From: Stercorarius parasiticus
Taxonomy: Eukaryota > Chordata > Aves > Charadriiformes > Stercorariidae
Length of the DNA: 64,000 nt
Reading direction: 5' to 3'
Assembly (NCBI GenBank): GCA_013396915.1
Contig: VWZL01004332.1
Span: 794,037 to 858,036, forward strand
Both the position numbers and the translations under genes were made by a program. Positions 34,801 through 46,715 of this stretch are shown piece after piece (the stretch's first letter is position 1; every line of letters starts with the position of its first letter). The notes under the pieces were generated by a model that saw nothing but the letters and a program-made list of their open reading frames with translations, ran no database searches and was not told the DNA's origin.

Positions 34801-37800
34801 CTTTCCTCAGTTATGCTCTTATTTCTTCTTATTTTCTTTAAACTCAGGTAAGTGAAAAGTTCATGCAGGATGAGAAAGGACCCTTTCTGATGCCTTTTGT
34901 TCCTTAGATATACCACACAATGTATATCAATGTTAGTCATTACAAAGTTTTGTTGACACACGTATCACTGACACGTTGCTGTCTTTTTGGAAATTTTCCT
35001 TCCAGATATTCCACTAGCAAATGTTTACATAGTGCAAGGGATTAGAATGATAAAATAAATAAACATTGTCCAGCTGGATCTGGAAAATCTCAGCTGTTTC
35101 ACCAATGTGTGTGTATGTATATATATGTATGCATGTATATGCACACACACATATATCAACAAAAAGGATTTGAAATGGAAACCAGAGAGGTTAGCGCAAA
35201 ACAAGTTGTATTGCTAGTTCTTTAGCTTACTTCACAGAGTAAACTGCCTTCCTCTCTGATTTTCAGTTTTTCTAGAACCTTTGTAATTCACCATGGTCTC
35301 CTTCTTGCTCAATTAATAGTTTGTAAAGTGCTTTTGGTTCACATAAATCTATACTTGTATTCTGTTTGAATTTATCACCCCGTTTTCCCTGTAAGCAGTT
35401 TACGTTTTTATGCTTTTACGCAGTGAATTCTCAAAGACTTAAGTAGGATGCAAAGTACTACCCGGAAAAAGGTAGAACAGCACTGCCTATACATGAGTGG
35501 TTTATGGATTCCAAGGGGCTTCAGGGAGCGCTAGGTTATATATTTGGATTGCAGGGCAAATGGAAAGTTTTGGAACAGCATGTACATCTGGATGGCTTCT
35601 TATCGACTCAACTCTGTAGAGACCCAAGAGCCTTGTTTGTCGTACTGTTGGTAGATGGCAGAATGTGAAGAGCTGTAGCATGGTCTCCTTTGCTGGCATA
35701 GCAACAGAATCCATCAGCAGGAACACTTCTCACATAGCTTTTGCCACAGTCTAGAAAATGTAAACTTTTGCTTTAGTCTGAATGAGTATTATTCTCACAG
35801 TATACAGAACTGGACCTGAAGAGTGAGGTCTGGCAAAGAGCAATTCCCCAGGCTAAAGAAGCTAGAAAGAAAATAATTCTACAGAAAAAATGCCATTTTA
35901 TTCACTAGTCTCATTTTGCATTTTCTTTTTAATCTGTACAGAAGTTTATGAAGCACTAAAACAGTTATTACAAAAAAGTGCAAAGCGCTATCCAGATTTT
36001 GCGGGGCACTGCTGGCTTCCTGCCTGCCTTGGCATCAGAATGACAGGAGGAAAAGGGGAACCTGGTATCCAGGAACCGAGTCAGGTAGGAGATTTCACGT
36101 CTGGACACCCTTGAGTCCAGGAACAGCTCACGTGCCTCACCGCATTCAGAGCTGTGAAAGGGGAAGCACAGAGCTCTACCGTTACGTTTCTTCTCCTACT
36201 TCATTGCGTGAGTCTCAGCTTGGTCTCAAAACTAAACTGGGCTGCAGTGGCAGTGTGAAAGGGTAAGCTTTGCGAGACTTATACCAAGCAGCAGACCACC
36301 CTCAAAGACAAAGCTCGTTCACATTTGGTGACTTTGTGAGAACTGTATCTTTTCTCCATTTGATCTAGAGAAGCTCTGTGCAGCACAACCTGTCTGCGGG
36401 TCTCCAGAGCTTTTCCCAGCAGAATGTGGAAAGCGGAGCTCAGGCCAGAGCCAGGCTAATAGCCAGCAGTACAGGAAGCTGTTTGGGTTGCTGCCTTACT
36501 TACGTCTGCCTTCGGACTAGCTTTTAACCTTGCAACATATATCTATACGTGTATAACTGGAACATATTGATGTGGCTGGGAAGGAAGTGGCAGAAGAAAG
36601 CTTATTGAAAGTTTGGCTAATTTTTCACACACCAGAGACTTCTGGCAGCACTGAGGACTAATTATCCATCAGTCCCACATGAATTACATAGATTTTCACG
36701 ACACAGGGTTAGAACTACATGAGCAGACAGCTCATTTCACATGCTAATAGCCTTTGATATCCTTCTGCCACGTTTCACAGTCCAATTATTCATTTATTTG
36801 GCAAATCAGGCTGAAAGGGAGAGGAAATGCATTATGTTATAGAGCATCTTAGCCACAGAAGTGGCCTGTACTGTAGAAACTGCCCCTTTCTCTTTTTTTT
36901 TTTTTTTATTTTTTATTAACAGCTGGTGATATGACTGTTATAAAACTTCGCAGGGGAGGGTCTCAAACCATCTTGGCATCCTGCCTTGAATTCCTGTGGC
37001 CTGGCTATTTCACTCAACCAGCTCCTTCTATGGCCTCCATTTTCAGATCCTCTCCTTTCTTTATTCCATGATGCCAGCAACATTTGTGCAGGCATTTAAG
37101 CACTTTATTTCCTTAGGTCAGGTTTGATTAAAGTGACACATTAGAGACTGAGCTATGCGGTAGTCCTGTCCTATGTATCCATCCATTATAGGGCACTCTA
37201 TCCTGTAGCTGTTCTTTTGTTATATGTATGAGGTCCCAGGAGTGGGTGTCTTGTTACCAATGAAGTATCCTTCGTTACCTTTCAGCTAATGTCTCCCTTT
37301 TAAAGCACACTATAGGTTTTTTTATTCAGCTTCACCATACTGATGCCTAGGTTTGGAGCTGTTTGATAACTGTTCCGGAATAAATCAGCGTCTTTCACTC
37401 TTTTTGTGAGAAGGGCAGAGAAGGGAAGGAAGCACTAGAGAGAAAAAAAGAATAGCAGGTAAAGCTTGAGGAATGAAATTAAAACATGAAGAAAAAGAAC
37501 CAGGCAATCCTGTTATTTTCTTAAGGTGCACCTCCCAAGCAGGAGGCCAAAGAATCGTGTTCTCGCCTAATACCAAAGTAAATAAAAAAACCTCCCTTCT
37601 CGCTCTTTTGTCATATTTTTAGTGGAAGAGGAAAAAGAAGAAATAAGAAATCTCTTATGTTTCTTTGTTGTATAATGATGCACGTGAAAAACAAAGAAGC
37701 AGAATGTAGAGAACACAAAATAAAATATGAATGTAAGTTTCATAGGATTGAAGGAAAAAAGCCCTACAGGCATTTTCAAAGGCCCTTGCTGATTACTGTT

Positions 37801-38130
37801 ATTCCTAGCGATTACTAAGTGCAAGCAGAGTATGACCACTGCTTGAATTCTGCGTTTGAATTATTCATCACTTTTACTTTCAAGTAAAATAACTATTTGT
37901 AAAGTCTTTAAGCCTTTTAATTTTTTTTCCACTAAAACTTGGAAATCTAAGGACGACTTTAAGATTTACAGGGATGTAATTCTCTGTTAAAAGCCTTGCC
38001 TAGTTAGAAGGAAGTACAAGAGGCAGCAAATAGGGCACAAATCCTGAAGTGTGCCTGTAACTTTAGCATCGTGGTACTTCATAGCCTAAATGGCCAAGAA
38101 GGTTAAGGGGACAGAGAAAGAGGCATGAAA
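28840..38130. other. Non-coding unique sequence
   Basis: No confident gene or transposon is seen. The open frames at 31952-32260 (-) and 33996-34328 (-) have no recognisable domain. An exon-like frame at 35942-36084 is discussed as a finding. A weak reverse MIR-like string lies near 33880-33950. There is a T-run of 15 at 36893-36907 and a dinucleotide repeat at 35106-35156. Confidence 0.6.
35106..35156. repeat. Compound TG/TA/CA dinucleotide repeat with self-complementary ends
   Basis: The tract starts with TGTGTGTG, passes through TATATATA and GCATG, and ends with CACACACACATATAT. The TG end can pair with the CA end, so it is both a microsatellite and a potential hairpin or Z-DNA-prone site. 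Confidence 0.85.
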
Positions 38131-38134
38131 AGTG

Positions 38135-38240
38135 CCAGTTGAAGATTTTGCTACAGGACAACGGCAAGGCCAGGAAGGGAACACAGGCTTGAGCCTATGA
38201 CCCTTGTAGCTCAGTCCCTTGCATGTGTGCCCTCCTTGCT
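38135..38240 (-). repeat. MIR-type SINE remnant, reverse orientation
   Basis: GGCAAGGCCAGGAAGGGAAC, ACAGGCTTGAGCCTATGACC and TTGTAGCTCAGTCCCTT align with the reverse-strand MIR region ggcagagccgggattcgaacccaggtctg...ctccagagcccgtgct. Only this half of the SINE is visible and it is diverged. Confidence 0.4.
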
Positions 38241-40800
38241 TCTGCCTACTGAATAGTTGGTGTTAAACAATGGAATTACTTTTTCCCATCCATGCAATTT
38301 AAAGTTGCTGTCAGCAAGATGGAGCGTCAGAATAATGTCAAGTCTCTTATAAAATTCTTTGGATATATTTTGGAAAATGTTTCATTAGCCTGCAAACTTT
38401 TCTGTGTGCTTTTTCATTTCAAAGCTCCACACACAAGCAGTTATTGGTGGCTCACAGCCTTCTGGTTTGCAGAAAATGTGCTGTCATTCACTGTCCACCT
38501 AGTTTTTTTATAGTCTGGTCTCCTAAAGAAAGAAGACTACTTCTGTCTGTGTCTGTTTCCTGCAATTCCTGTCTCTCTCAAAGCATTTTTAAAACAGTTG
38601 TCTGATTTCATCCTCATTTGACAGAAGTAAAAAAATCTTTAAGAAAATTTACTTTGTACAGATCAAGTGAAAATATAGGCCTAGGAAGAGAGGGGAAACC
38701 TTGTTAGTGCTCTGACTGAAGGAGACGCTGCGGGATAAAGCTTTGTTAGTCCTGCTACCCACGGAACTACTCCCCTACCCTCACCCTCCTCCTGTTATTC
38801 CTGTGAAGCCCTTCAGATAGCTTAATAGTAAGAGAGGAAGCCCATGGTGTAGGTGTTTTCACAGGAGCAGTCACTGCAATTGTTAGAAAACATTGCTGGA
38901 TTCCATATAAGTAGAGCTACAAAGGGGACAATTTCCCTCAAATCCTATTTCCCCCCCATCCCCCCAGCTGTTTAGAACTTAAATATTTTTGGCACTTTGG
39001 TTTTTAAAACTGTTTTATTTCTTTTTCTCCGTGCTTGTTTTCAAGGAGAGGGTGGGGAGCGGGAATCAAACATAAAAAGAAATAGAAAAAACCCCGGAGT
39101 TAATTTCTTACTTTCTGCCACTTTCACTGAAGTATTCCCCCAAAAATGTTCCAGTTATTTATAGAACTTTTAGTCATACCGTGGTCTGTCTCCTCTCATG
39201 GTTCAAACCATTTAATTCTGGGAGACCTGCTGGCCCAAACTAGCTTCTTCATGAGAAATGACTATTATTAGGAAAGGTTAAAATTTTTCCTTTTCCTCTG
39301 GGACATAAATTGGCAAACTCTCCAGTAATCTGTCTTGACTATATTGATTTGTACTTCCAATTTGAGAACAGTTTTTTGTTAAAGTATCCGTTTTGTTTCA
39401 AATAGGATATATGGTAAAAGTCACTATATTTTATTTTCTGCTCTGTTGCTAATGATGAGATGTCCCTAATGTCTGAAATTTTTCTAGCAGAAATGAAATC
39501 TAAATCTATCAGCTAATAATAGCTCTCTCAGGGATTTGAGGCTTTTGAATCCCTTTACACAGTATTTCCACGTATTATTTTGTTCTCGTCTCTTGGCAGG
39601 TGTTCCAAGGCTGAGATTTCACTTTTTAAGGTACCATGAATAGTGTCTGTGGAATCTGAATGACTTCGGTTTGCTCAGCTGAAAGGAAAGCTAAGGGCAG
39701 TGAGGCATCTTGTTGTATTTTAGCAGCTCTGGATTTGCTACGAGAGGCGTATTTTTTTAAGATGGATAAGATATGACAGGGTGTCCATTAGGGCTATCCC
39801 TTTTTAGCCTTCTTTATTAAATGAAAATGTCTAATGATCTTAACTGCTATTTCTGACCGGGGCCTAGAAATCAAATATTACGTCCCAGACTATGCACACA
39901 ACCCTTCTCAAACATATAAAAGGAATAATCAAATGTACCTCTGAAAAGAGAAAACTATTAACTTTTATTTTCTAGGGGAGGAATGCACTCATATGTCCTT
40001 GTAAAGATTAAAGGAGAAACTTTTTTTTCAATTAGATCCATTACTTGAGGAACAGATGCCTTAGAGTTTGAAATTGCATTGTGCAAAGAGCTCAAACATG
40101 CTGCACAGAACACTACCCAAATGTACAAAATGACTGAGTAGGGTGTTTTCAGCTCTATTTTTTATGACACAAGAAACCCCGAGAGAAGAAAATCTTTGTT
40201 TTGCCTTAGGGAGGACATGCAGGCTCAGTGGAGGACGAGATTGCTAATCACAGATAACACTGTAATGACTCTTGCCAGAAAGTAGTCAGCTCCACAGAAT
40301 AATAGGATTAAAGCCTTCCCTTCTGGAAGAGCAAGCAGTGCACCAGAGCTGAACTGTCCTCTGCAAGCATGTGGTAAAAATTCAAGACTGGGTATGACCA
40401 TGGCACACGGTTCCTACTGCTGCAGTTGAGCAGGCAGCTTTACTCTCTAATCACCTTTTACATGAACATGGAGTTTTTCGTGGCTTTTCCATAGGAGTGC
40501 AGTGCTGGCTGCTGAGACCCATCTTCAGGTGTCCCCTTCCTTTGGAGCGGGAGAATAAGTGAGGCCTACAAGTGAGTAGGCTTTCCTCCTACAGCAGATG
40601 GTTCAGGACATAAGCTTGCATTGCTGGCCTGAAGGGATTTGGTGATGGAATGTAGAAACTGTCACCCTCAATCATTGCTTCAATGCTGGTCTAACTGTTG
40701 TTTCTGAAGATTTGACATCACTGACTCAGTAGTTTAAAGTCTGAGGTGCTTGTGAGATGATCTTGTGGTTAAAATATGTTTCCTAATGAAAGTTTATTTC
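38241..40800. other. Non-coding unique sequence
   Basis: No gene, RNA gene or repeat family is recognised. There is a short C-rich stretch near 38950-38967. Confidence 0.6.
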
Positions 40801-40804
40801 CTAT

Positions 40805-41000
40805 GGGGGCGGGTGAGGAAGTGGAACAGATTGCCCAGAGGAGTTGTGGATGCCCCATCCCTGGAAGCGTTCAAGTCCAGGCTGGATGGGGCTTTGAGCA
40901 GCCTGGTCTAGTGGGAGGTGTCCCTGCCCAGGGCAGAGGCGTTGGAACAAGATGGTCTTTCAGGTCCCTTCCAGCCTAAACCATTCTATGATTCTATGAA
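40805..41000 (+). mobile_element. CR1 non-LTR retrotransposon, 5'-truncated 3' end
   Basis: This is the last part of a chicken-repeat-1 (CR1) LINE, inserted on the plus strand. In the frame beginning at 40825 it reads NRLPRGVVDAPSLEAFKSRL followed by DGALSSLV and a TAG stop (40909-40911), the known C-terminus of CR1 ORF2, the endonuclease/reverse-transcriptase protein. A 3' UTR of about 85 bases follows (GGGAGGTGTCCCTGCCCAGG and so on) and ends with CCATTCTATGATTCTATGA, the diagnostic CR1 3' octamer repeat. Upstream of about 40805 the match is lost, which is the 5' truncation normal for LINE insertions. A longer open frame in another phase (40776-40979) crosses the element and is not the LINE product. 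The copy cannot move on its own. Confidence 0.93.
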
Positions 41001-42352
41001 AGAAAAAAAATTAAAATATCTTTTTCACTTATGTCAAAAGAAAACCTTGAGTGAAATGATCTTAGAGGAGTGTCTCTTTGGTAAGGAATATCCCTCCAGG
41101 GCTACCAGTGCTGTATCTTTTCAATAGTTAAGTAAAAGAGCGCATTTACTACAGGTGTCAAACAGCACGTTTGCATTTGTTGCAAGTCACTTTAGAAAGA
41201 AATTTGCTTGAAAACTGTATTTCAGAAGTTTTTCCTATACTGCAGTAGTATTTAAAATAATAAGGAAGGCAGAAATTAAAATGTTCATACCAACAATGCT
41301 AACAACTTCCAAGTTTTTCTTAAAAAAAAATAAATCTGTGTAGATGGGCGATGTTACCACTATTGAGATCAGTATGAGAACTTATTATATGTGAAATCAC
41401 TTCAAGTTTGTAAGTTTGGGGTTTTGGTCAGGTGGTAGAAAGTGGCCATCAGATTGTCTGTGTATTTTGCCTTTGTAACACCTGATCCCTGATTAAAAAC
41501 CTTGTAATGCGATGGAGTTAACTGAGTGAGCCAAAATACTCCAGACTCTTCCTACAGCACATGGGTTGTCTTTTCTACTCAGCACTATACTTCATCATTT
41601 GCTGTTATATTTTATGCTGTGGTATGTCAAGTAATGGGAACCACATAGGTCAGACGTCACTGCATTACTGAGATTTTTAAAGCGTTAAACTATTCAAATG
41701 TCTTTTGAGGAGCAGGCGCTTTTAAAAAGCAATACCTTCTGTCTGCTATCTGGTCATGTTTTCTGTCATCTAGATACAGTAGTATTTTATTTACATTACC
41801 AGCTGAGAACAACTTTTCTTGACAATTACTTGAGCAAATTAACGCAAGAAATATAATTTGTCTGCTTCCGATACTATTTCTAATATTGATTACAGAAGGA
41901 ATGGAGGTAAGGGAGGATTAATTCACAAATTCTCTTGAACAAATAGGGAAATGCTTTACATTTACAATAGGGAACCGTTCTTTCAAGGCAGTGATTGAGA
42001 TAAATAGTCTAATTTTGTGATATAGGCTGTCAAATAAAGTCCTTGGGAGAGTATTTTGAGTAATTGCTCTAAGCGGAGCTCTTTGTCATTAACCTGAGAC
42101 ACGCTCTCCGGTTGTTATGGCTTATGTTGCGAACAGAAGACTGAGCCTAAACTTGGGACATAAATTTTCTGACACTATCTTGTTTTGAAGATAATGCAGT
42201 CGATAGCTGGGAGAAAGCCATGCAGCTGGAAAGCAGTAATTGCCTTGCCTGGCAAAGAAATACCGTCTCTCCTTTGGTTAGAGGCATGCAGGGAGCAGGC
42301 TGCAAAGAGTCAGGGATAAAGTAGCCAGGGGCAAGATCTTCATCTGAGGGCT

Positions 42353-42460
42353 CGCGGTGACTGTGGCCAGCCACGGCCGGGCTGGGGCTGCCTTTGCTTT
42401 TGTCCCGCACGGTTGTACCACGTACCGATGCTACAGACACATTTTTTTTTCCCAAGCGCG
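42353..42460. other. Short CpG-dense patch
   Basis: Ten CpG dinucleotides fall in about 108 bases (42353, 42355, 42374, 42378, 42406, 42410, 42421, 42426, 42457, 42459) inside CpG-poor flanks. It is too short for a standard CpG island. No TATA box or exon is recognisable beside it. It might be an orphan mini-island or a recently GC-enriched segment. Confidence 0.6.
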
Positions 42461-45400
42461 GCAGCTGAAGGGAGAATAAATGATGGCAGCAGGTGAGGAG
42501 GCCTGCTGTTCCCACTCACAGCCTCCCTCACGGGGCAGAGTGATGCACAAGTGGAGAGTAATGGATCAAAAAGGTTGAGGGACATCCCAGTTCTCTGTTA
42601 CGAACAGACCTGTCACCACCGCTTACGCAGTGTGTTAACAGCCGATCTGTCACCCACTACTTAACACACAAGGACTAACAGGGAAACGCAATCCCTAAAC
42701 CTGCACAGATTAAATTTAAGTTATACACCAGGTATAATTCATCAAAAGCTTTTTTTGTCTTGACTGTGAAACTGCACAGGCTGAGTCAACAGCAAACCCC
42801 ATCTTTTAGCAACGATCTGGAGCATTAGGCTAGCAAAATTTGGAAGCCGGAAGAATCCAGGATGTGATTTCCATTCCCATTAAATAACGAAACTAATCAT
42901 TTAAAGGAAATTAAATCCGTGGACCAAGATCTGAAAACTGTCTAAAATAAGGAAAATTGTAAAAATGTAAAAATCAATTGTTCTATAGAAATTACAATAG
43001 AAAATGTTATAATTTCTCACTGAAGAAAAGTCTAAAAAATTATCCAGTTGTTAGAAGGTACTGGTGCAGAGGTGAATATTCACCATGTGGCATTTTAAAT
43101 TTCTTGAAAAGGTGGTAAAAACGGTGTTGATAGAGTGAACCTTTCAGTAGCTGAATATAATTTATAGTTATCTCATGACATATTCAAAAGATATGAATAT
43201 TTATCTTAATTTTGCATTAGGCTTAATTTGAGCTTCTGTAAAACATTAAAGATAAGTTGCAACAAAGAATCGATAACAAACTGAGCATAAGCATAGCTCT
43301 TATTAAAAAAAATACCACGTCATAACTTAATAGTTATAAATGGCTTTCATGTGGTAGAATATATTATCTTTCACTACATGAGTTTATATTTTTCAGCAGA
43401 CAGGCTGTAATTTGATACTCTTGCTTTCTTGGAATAACAAGTTGTCATTTCAGAATCTTTTTTTTTTTTTTTTAAACTCAATCAGGTAAGATATATTGCC
43501 ATCTTTATGCTTATTATTTCAAAATTTAATTCTGTATGGCTGAAGCAGACAGAAGATCCTGCCTGGAGGGAACATGTTGATGGCCCCGTGCCTCGACTGG
43601 ATATTCTTTCTGGTAGAAATGTGTTGATTCTTTTTACCCCAAAAAGAAAATGCACAAATCAGTAATAAAAAAAGTCAAGAAATCTACAAATGACCGATCA
43701 GTTGGGCTGCTGCTTATTTTGGGCATTTAGTATGAGACCCCTTGAATTGATTTCAGAGGAATTTACTGGAGGAGCAGTCATCTCTAGCAGTGTCTCAGAT
43801 TTGGGACCCAAAGTCACTCTGGGAAACCTTGTGGTAATCTTTAATGTTAAATCTGTAGAGTCTCTGTCCCTGTTTCAGATGGCGCCCATCAGATGGTGCA
43901 TATCTTTGGTGACACAACTTACCTTCATTAAAAACATACGTGTTGCATACGTTGCTCATCCAAACAACCACTTCCTCCCAGCTGTATCTCCTTGAATTGG
44001 TATACACTGTGTGTGCCAAATACAGACCCTGAAGTCTCAGAGGAGCTCCACCTCTACAGCCATGCTGTAATGTAAACCTCTTGGCATTTCTAAAACAGCA
44101 GTTCCACATATCAAAGCCATGCTTGTCTCAATTTGTTTTCAGATTTTGTCATCTGCTGTAACAGCTGTCTCTTAAGTAGCACAGAACAGGCTCTGCGGAC
44201 AAATCTCACCATGGGAATTCTCCTCCAAGGGAAATCTTGCACTGTGGCAATTAACAGCTCACATGCTCGAAGTGGTGCATACCAGGCGTGTCACGCTGAT
44301 GAGACGTTAGAGGAGCCCTGACATGGAAAGTTGATGTGCTTCAGAAACGGGTGTACAACAGCACGTGAGTACCTCTTCTGCGTAGTAAAAGATGCCAATG
44401 CAGCACATAGAGCGATGTTCAAATTGAGTATCTATGAATGGAATTGAGAATTGGTGTTCTTAATTGCTTAGCTTGTGCTTCATTCTGTTGTTTTGTGTAG
44501 GTTACCCAGCTGTCTCGTTGTTTTCCAACTGTGAGTGAGAAAATATTTCTCATACTTTCCTACAGATGTTGGGGGTCCCAGTGAGGCTTGGATTCACAAA
44601 AGCTCTGTTAGAGCTTTACTGAAACCTCTAGTGCAGGAGGTCTGATGGAAAGCTTTGATATAGGGAGTCTAATTTCCGAATGACCTCAAGTCCTGTGCCA
44701 TACTTGCCGCCTTTTTTTTTTTTTTTAACTCTATTCAGAAGCCATTGTCATAGCAACTTCCCCTTGAGTTGTCTTTAGGTGGCTACTTTTCATCTTCAGG
44801 GCTATCTATGTTACTCTTCTGATTTTACCTGAAATATTCAATGAGGACTTCAAGACCTAGCCTCCAACTTTGTTTTCTTAGCTTTAGGGAATAAACAAAC
44901 ATAATTTAAAAAAGCATATTTGTATGTCTGTACCCTGCAAAAGATATGACTAGCTGCTTCTACAGTTACATGATAAATAACAGAGTACAACATCCTGATT
45001 TAGAAAGATGTTATACTTAACATAATAGTACAGAGATAATAATTTTAATTTTAGAATTTTAGTTTTTCAGGAAGGGGAATATAATTGAAATATAGTCATA
45101 ATACAAATAAATATAACAAAATGCACAATACAAAAATCTAATCAAGGCCAAAAACTGGAGCAGCTTTAAAAATGGGACAAACACAATCACCCTAAAACAG
45201 TTCTAAGCCTCGTGAGAGCTTAAAACAGCTTGTAAAATTCAAGGGTTCTCCTCCTGTCTCCCCACCTACTGCTACTGCAGCTGTTCCTGCAAAAGGTTCA
45301 TTCTGCAAAAGTTAGTTTTAGTACCAGTTGGAAAAGGAGACTGAAATATTTTTGCTATGATCAGACTAGATGAATTTCACACCTCGCTGTAAAAGAACTG

Positions 45401-45824
45401 GCTGGGCCAACAGCAGTCAAGTCACACTTAATCCTTGTTCTGAGGGTTTAAGGGAAACACAAACCCTGTGATGATTCTCAGCTGAAGAATAAATGCAGGG
45501 CAAATTCTGTCCCTTCCCTCTGGCTACCGGGATGTCTTGCAATACATAGGAAGTAATGAAAGGAAACGCAATATACAGCAATTTGCAGATCATTGAGGCT
45601 GACTTGGCGAGGGCTCTCTCTGTATTCCATGAAGTTCAAGTTGTCATTGCTATATACTGTATCCTTTCCGCATCCGTTTGCAAAAACGGGTGTTCAGGTT
45701 CCTGTTGCTGCTGCTGCACTAAGGGGTTGAAAGGGACTGGCAACACCGAGCAGACATGGACTTCCCCAGTCCCTGGCTCAAGTACTTGAGCTAGTCTTAC
45801 AGGGAGGATTTTGGTACGTCTGTT

Positions 45825-45866
45825 CAGGCTAATTGGCTTGACAGCTAATTAAAGCTAATGAGCCTG
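45825..45866. promoter_or_regulatory. Candidate homeodomain-site cluster with inverted-repeat layout (cluster B)
   Basis: CAGGCTAATTGGCT (45825-45838) and AGCTAATGAGCCTG (45853-45866) are inverted repeats with 12 of 14 positions matching. They flank a central TGACAGCTAATTAA (45839-45852). That gives three TAAT cores and one TGACAG word, the known MEIS/PBX/TGIF-type half-site, in 42 bases. The arrangement suggests cooperative homeodomain/TALE binding. It shares GCTAATGAGCC and AATTAAAGC with cluster A at 20.9 kb. The site layout is seen directly; enhancer activity is inference. Confidence 0.4.
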
Positions 45867-46282
45867 AAGCACAAAATAAACATGACATCTATGCTCTGCC
45901 TTTTATAACTCTGGCATTTCCCTCATTTTGGTGAAGCCTATTCATGTCACATAGATTGAAATACCTAGTTGATCTTGTTACCCATATGATTGCCCCAAGC
46001 ACATAGTAATGCCTCTTTTAATGCCAAGAAGCGTATGAATAGCACAATTTAAATCATGGTAGTGTTAACATGGATCATCCCAGTGGGGTTTCTCCCGTTC
46101 ATTCAGAAATGTGGTTGAAGGATCGAACTAAACCAATGATTATTATTAAGTGGAAGGAGACATGCATGGAAGAATTGTCTTCAAATAATCTGTAACATAG
46201 TGAAGTTTTGAGATGGATGCAATGGGTATTGAAAAGGAAATAACTGCTAAAAATAATGACTGAAATTATGATCTCTTAATTC

Positions 46283-46715
46283 ATATCATAGCATCTTAGA
46301 ATGGTTTGGGTTGGAAGGCATCTTCAAGATCATCTAATTCCAACCCCCCTGCCATGGGCAGGGACAACTCCCACTAGACCAGGTTGCTCAAAGCCCCATC
46401 CAGCCTGGCCTTGAGCACTTTGAGGGATGGGGCCTCCACAACTTCTCTGGGCAACCTGTGCCAGTACCTCAGCACCCTCACAGTGAAAAATTTCTTCCTG
46501 ATATCTAATCTAAATCTACCCTCTTCCAGTTTGAAGTCATTACCCCTCATTCTATCACTACATGCCCTTGTAAAAAGCCCCTCTCCATCTTTTCTGTAGG
46601 TCCCCTTTAGGTACTGAAAGGCTGCTATAAGGTCTCCCCAGGGCCTTCTCTTCTCCAGGATGAACAGCCCCAACTCTCTCAGCCTGTCCTCACAGGAGAG
46701 GTGCTGCAGCCCGTA
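46283..46715 (-). mobile_element. CR1 non-LTR retrotransposon, 5'-truncated copy with an open ORF2 tail
   Basis: This minus-strand CR1 LINE fragment is about 430 bases long. Read on the minus strand from about 46712 down to the stop at 46376-46374, it encodes about 112 residues of the C-terminal part of CR1 ORF2 without frameshift or stop. Recognisable words are EDRLRELGLFILEKRRPWGD, LIAAFQYLKGTYRKDGEGLF, GRFRLDIRKKFFTVRV and LPREVVEAPSLKVLKARLDG. The ORF2 protein is an endonuclease/reverse transcriptase; the catalytic domains lie upstream and are absent here. After the stop comes the CR1 3' UTR (46373-46283), ending in CCTTCCAACCCAAACCATTC and a worn octamer tail. The upstream part of the same open frame, to 46796, is flanking DNA. 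The clean frame suggests a moderately young insertion. The plus-strand frame at 46384-46599 is its antisense shadow. Confidence 0.95.

Larger units (their letters stand above)
41001..46280. other. Non-coding sequence with candidate regulatory patches
   Basis: No gene is seen. The patch at 41760-42120 is AT-rich unique sequence with several homeodomain/MEIS-like words (for example GGCTGTCAAATAAAG near 42028) and could be a conserved non-coding element. Then come a CpG-dense patch (42353-42460), T-runs at 43458-43473 and 44712-44726, and a homeodomain-site cluster at 45825-45866. Overlapping frames at 43690-43995 (+) and 43795-44109 (-) are unrecognised. Confidence 0.6.

Noticed and set aside
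40776..41127. Two open frames (40776-40979 and 40918-41127) over the CR1 end
   Set aside because: They are in phases other than the genuine CR1 ORF2 frame, which ends at 40911. They are by-products of the LINE sequence.
42147..42515. 122-codon open frame on the minus strand
   Set aside because: It is open mainly because it lies over the GC/CpG-rich patch. No domain, no conserved motif and no splice sites that make sense were found.
43690..44109. Opposed open frames of about 100 codons
   Set aside because: No recognisable protein; sense/antisense overlap of this size is expected by chance in 64 kb.
46384..46599. Plus-strand open frame in the second CR1
   Set aside because: Antisense shadow of the minus-strand ORF2 tail.
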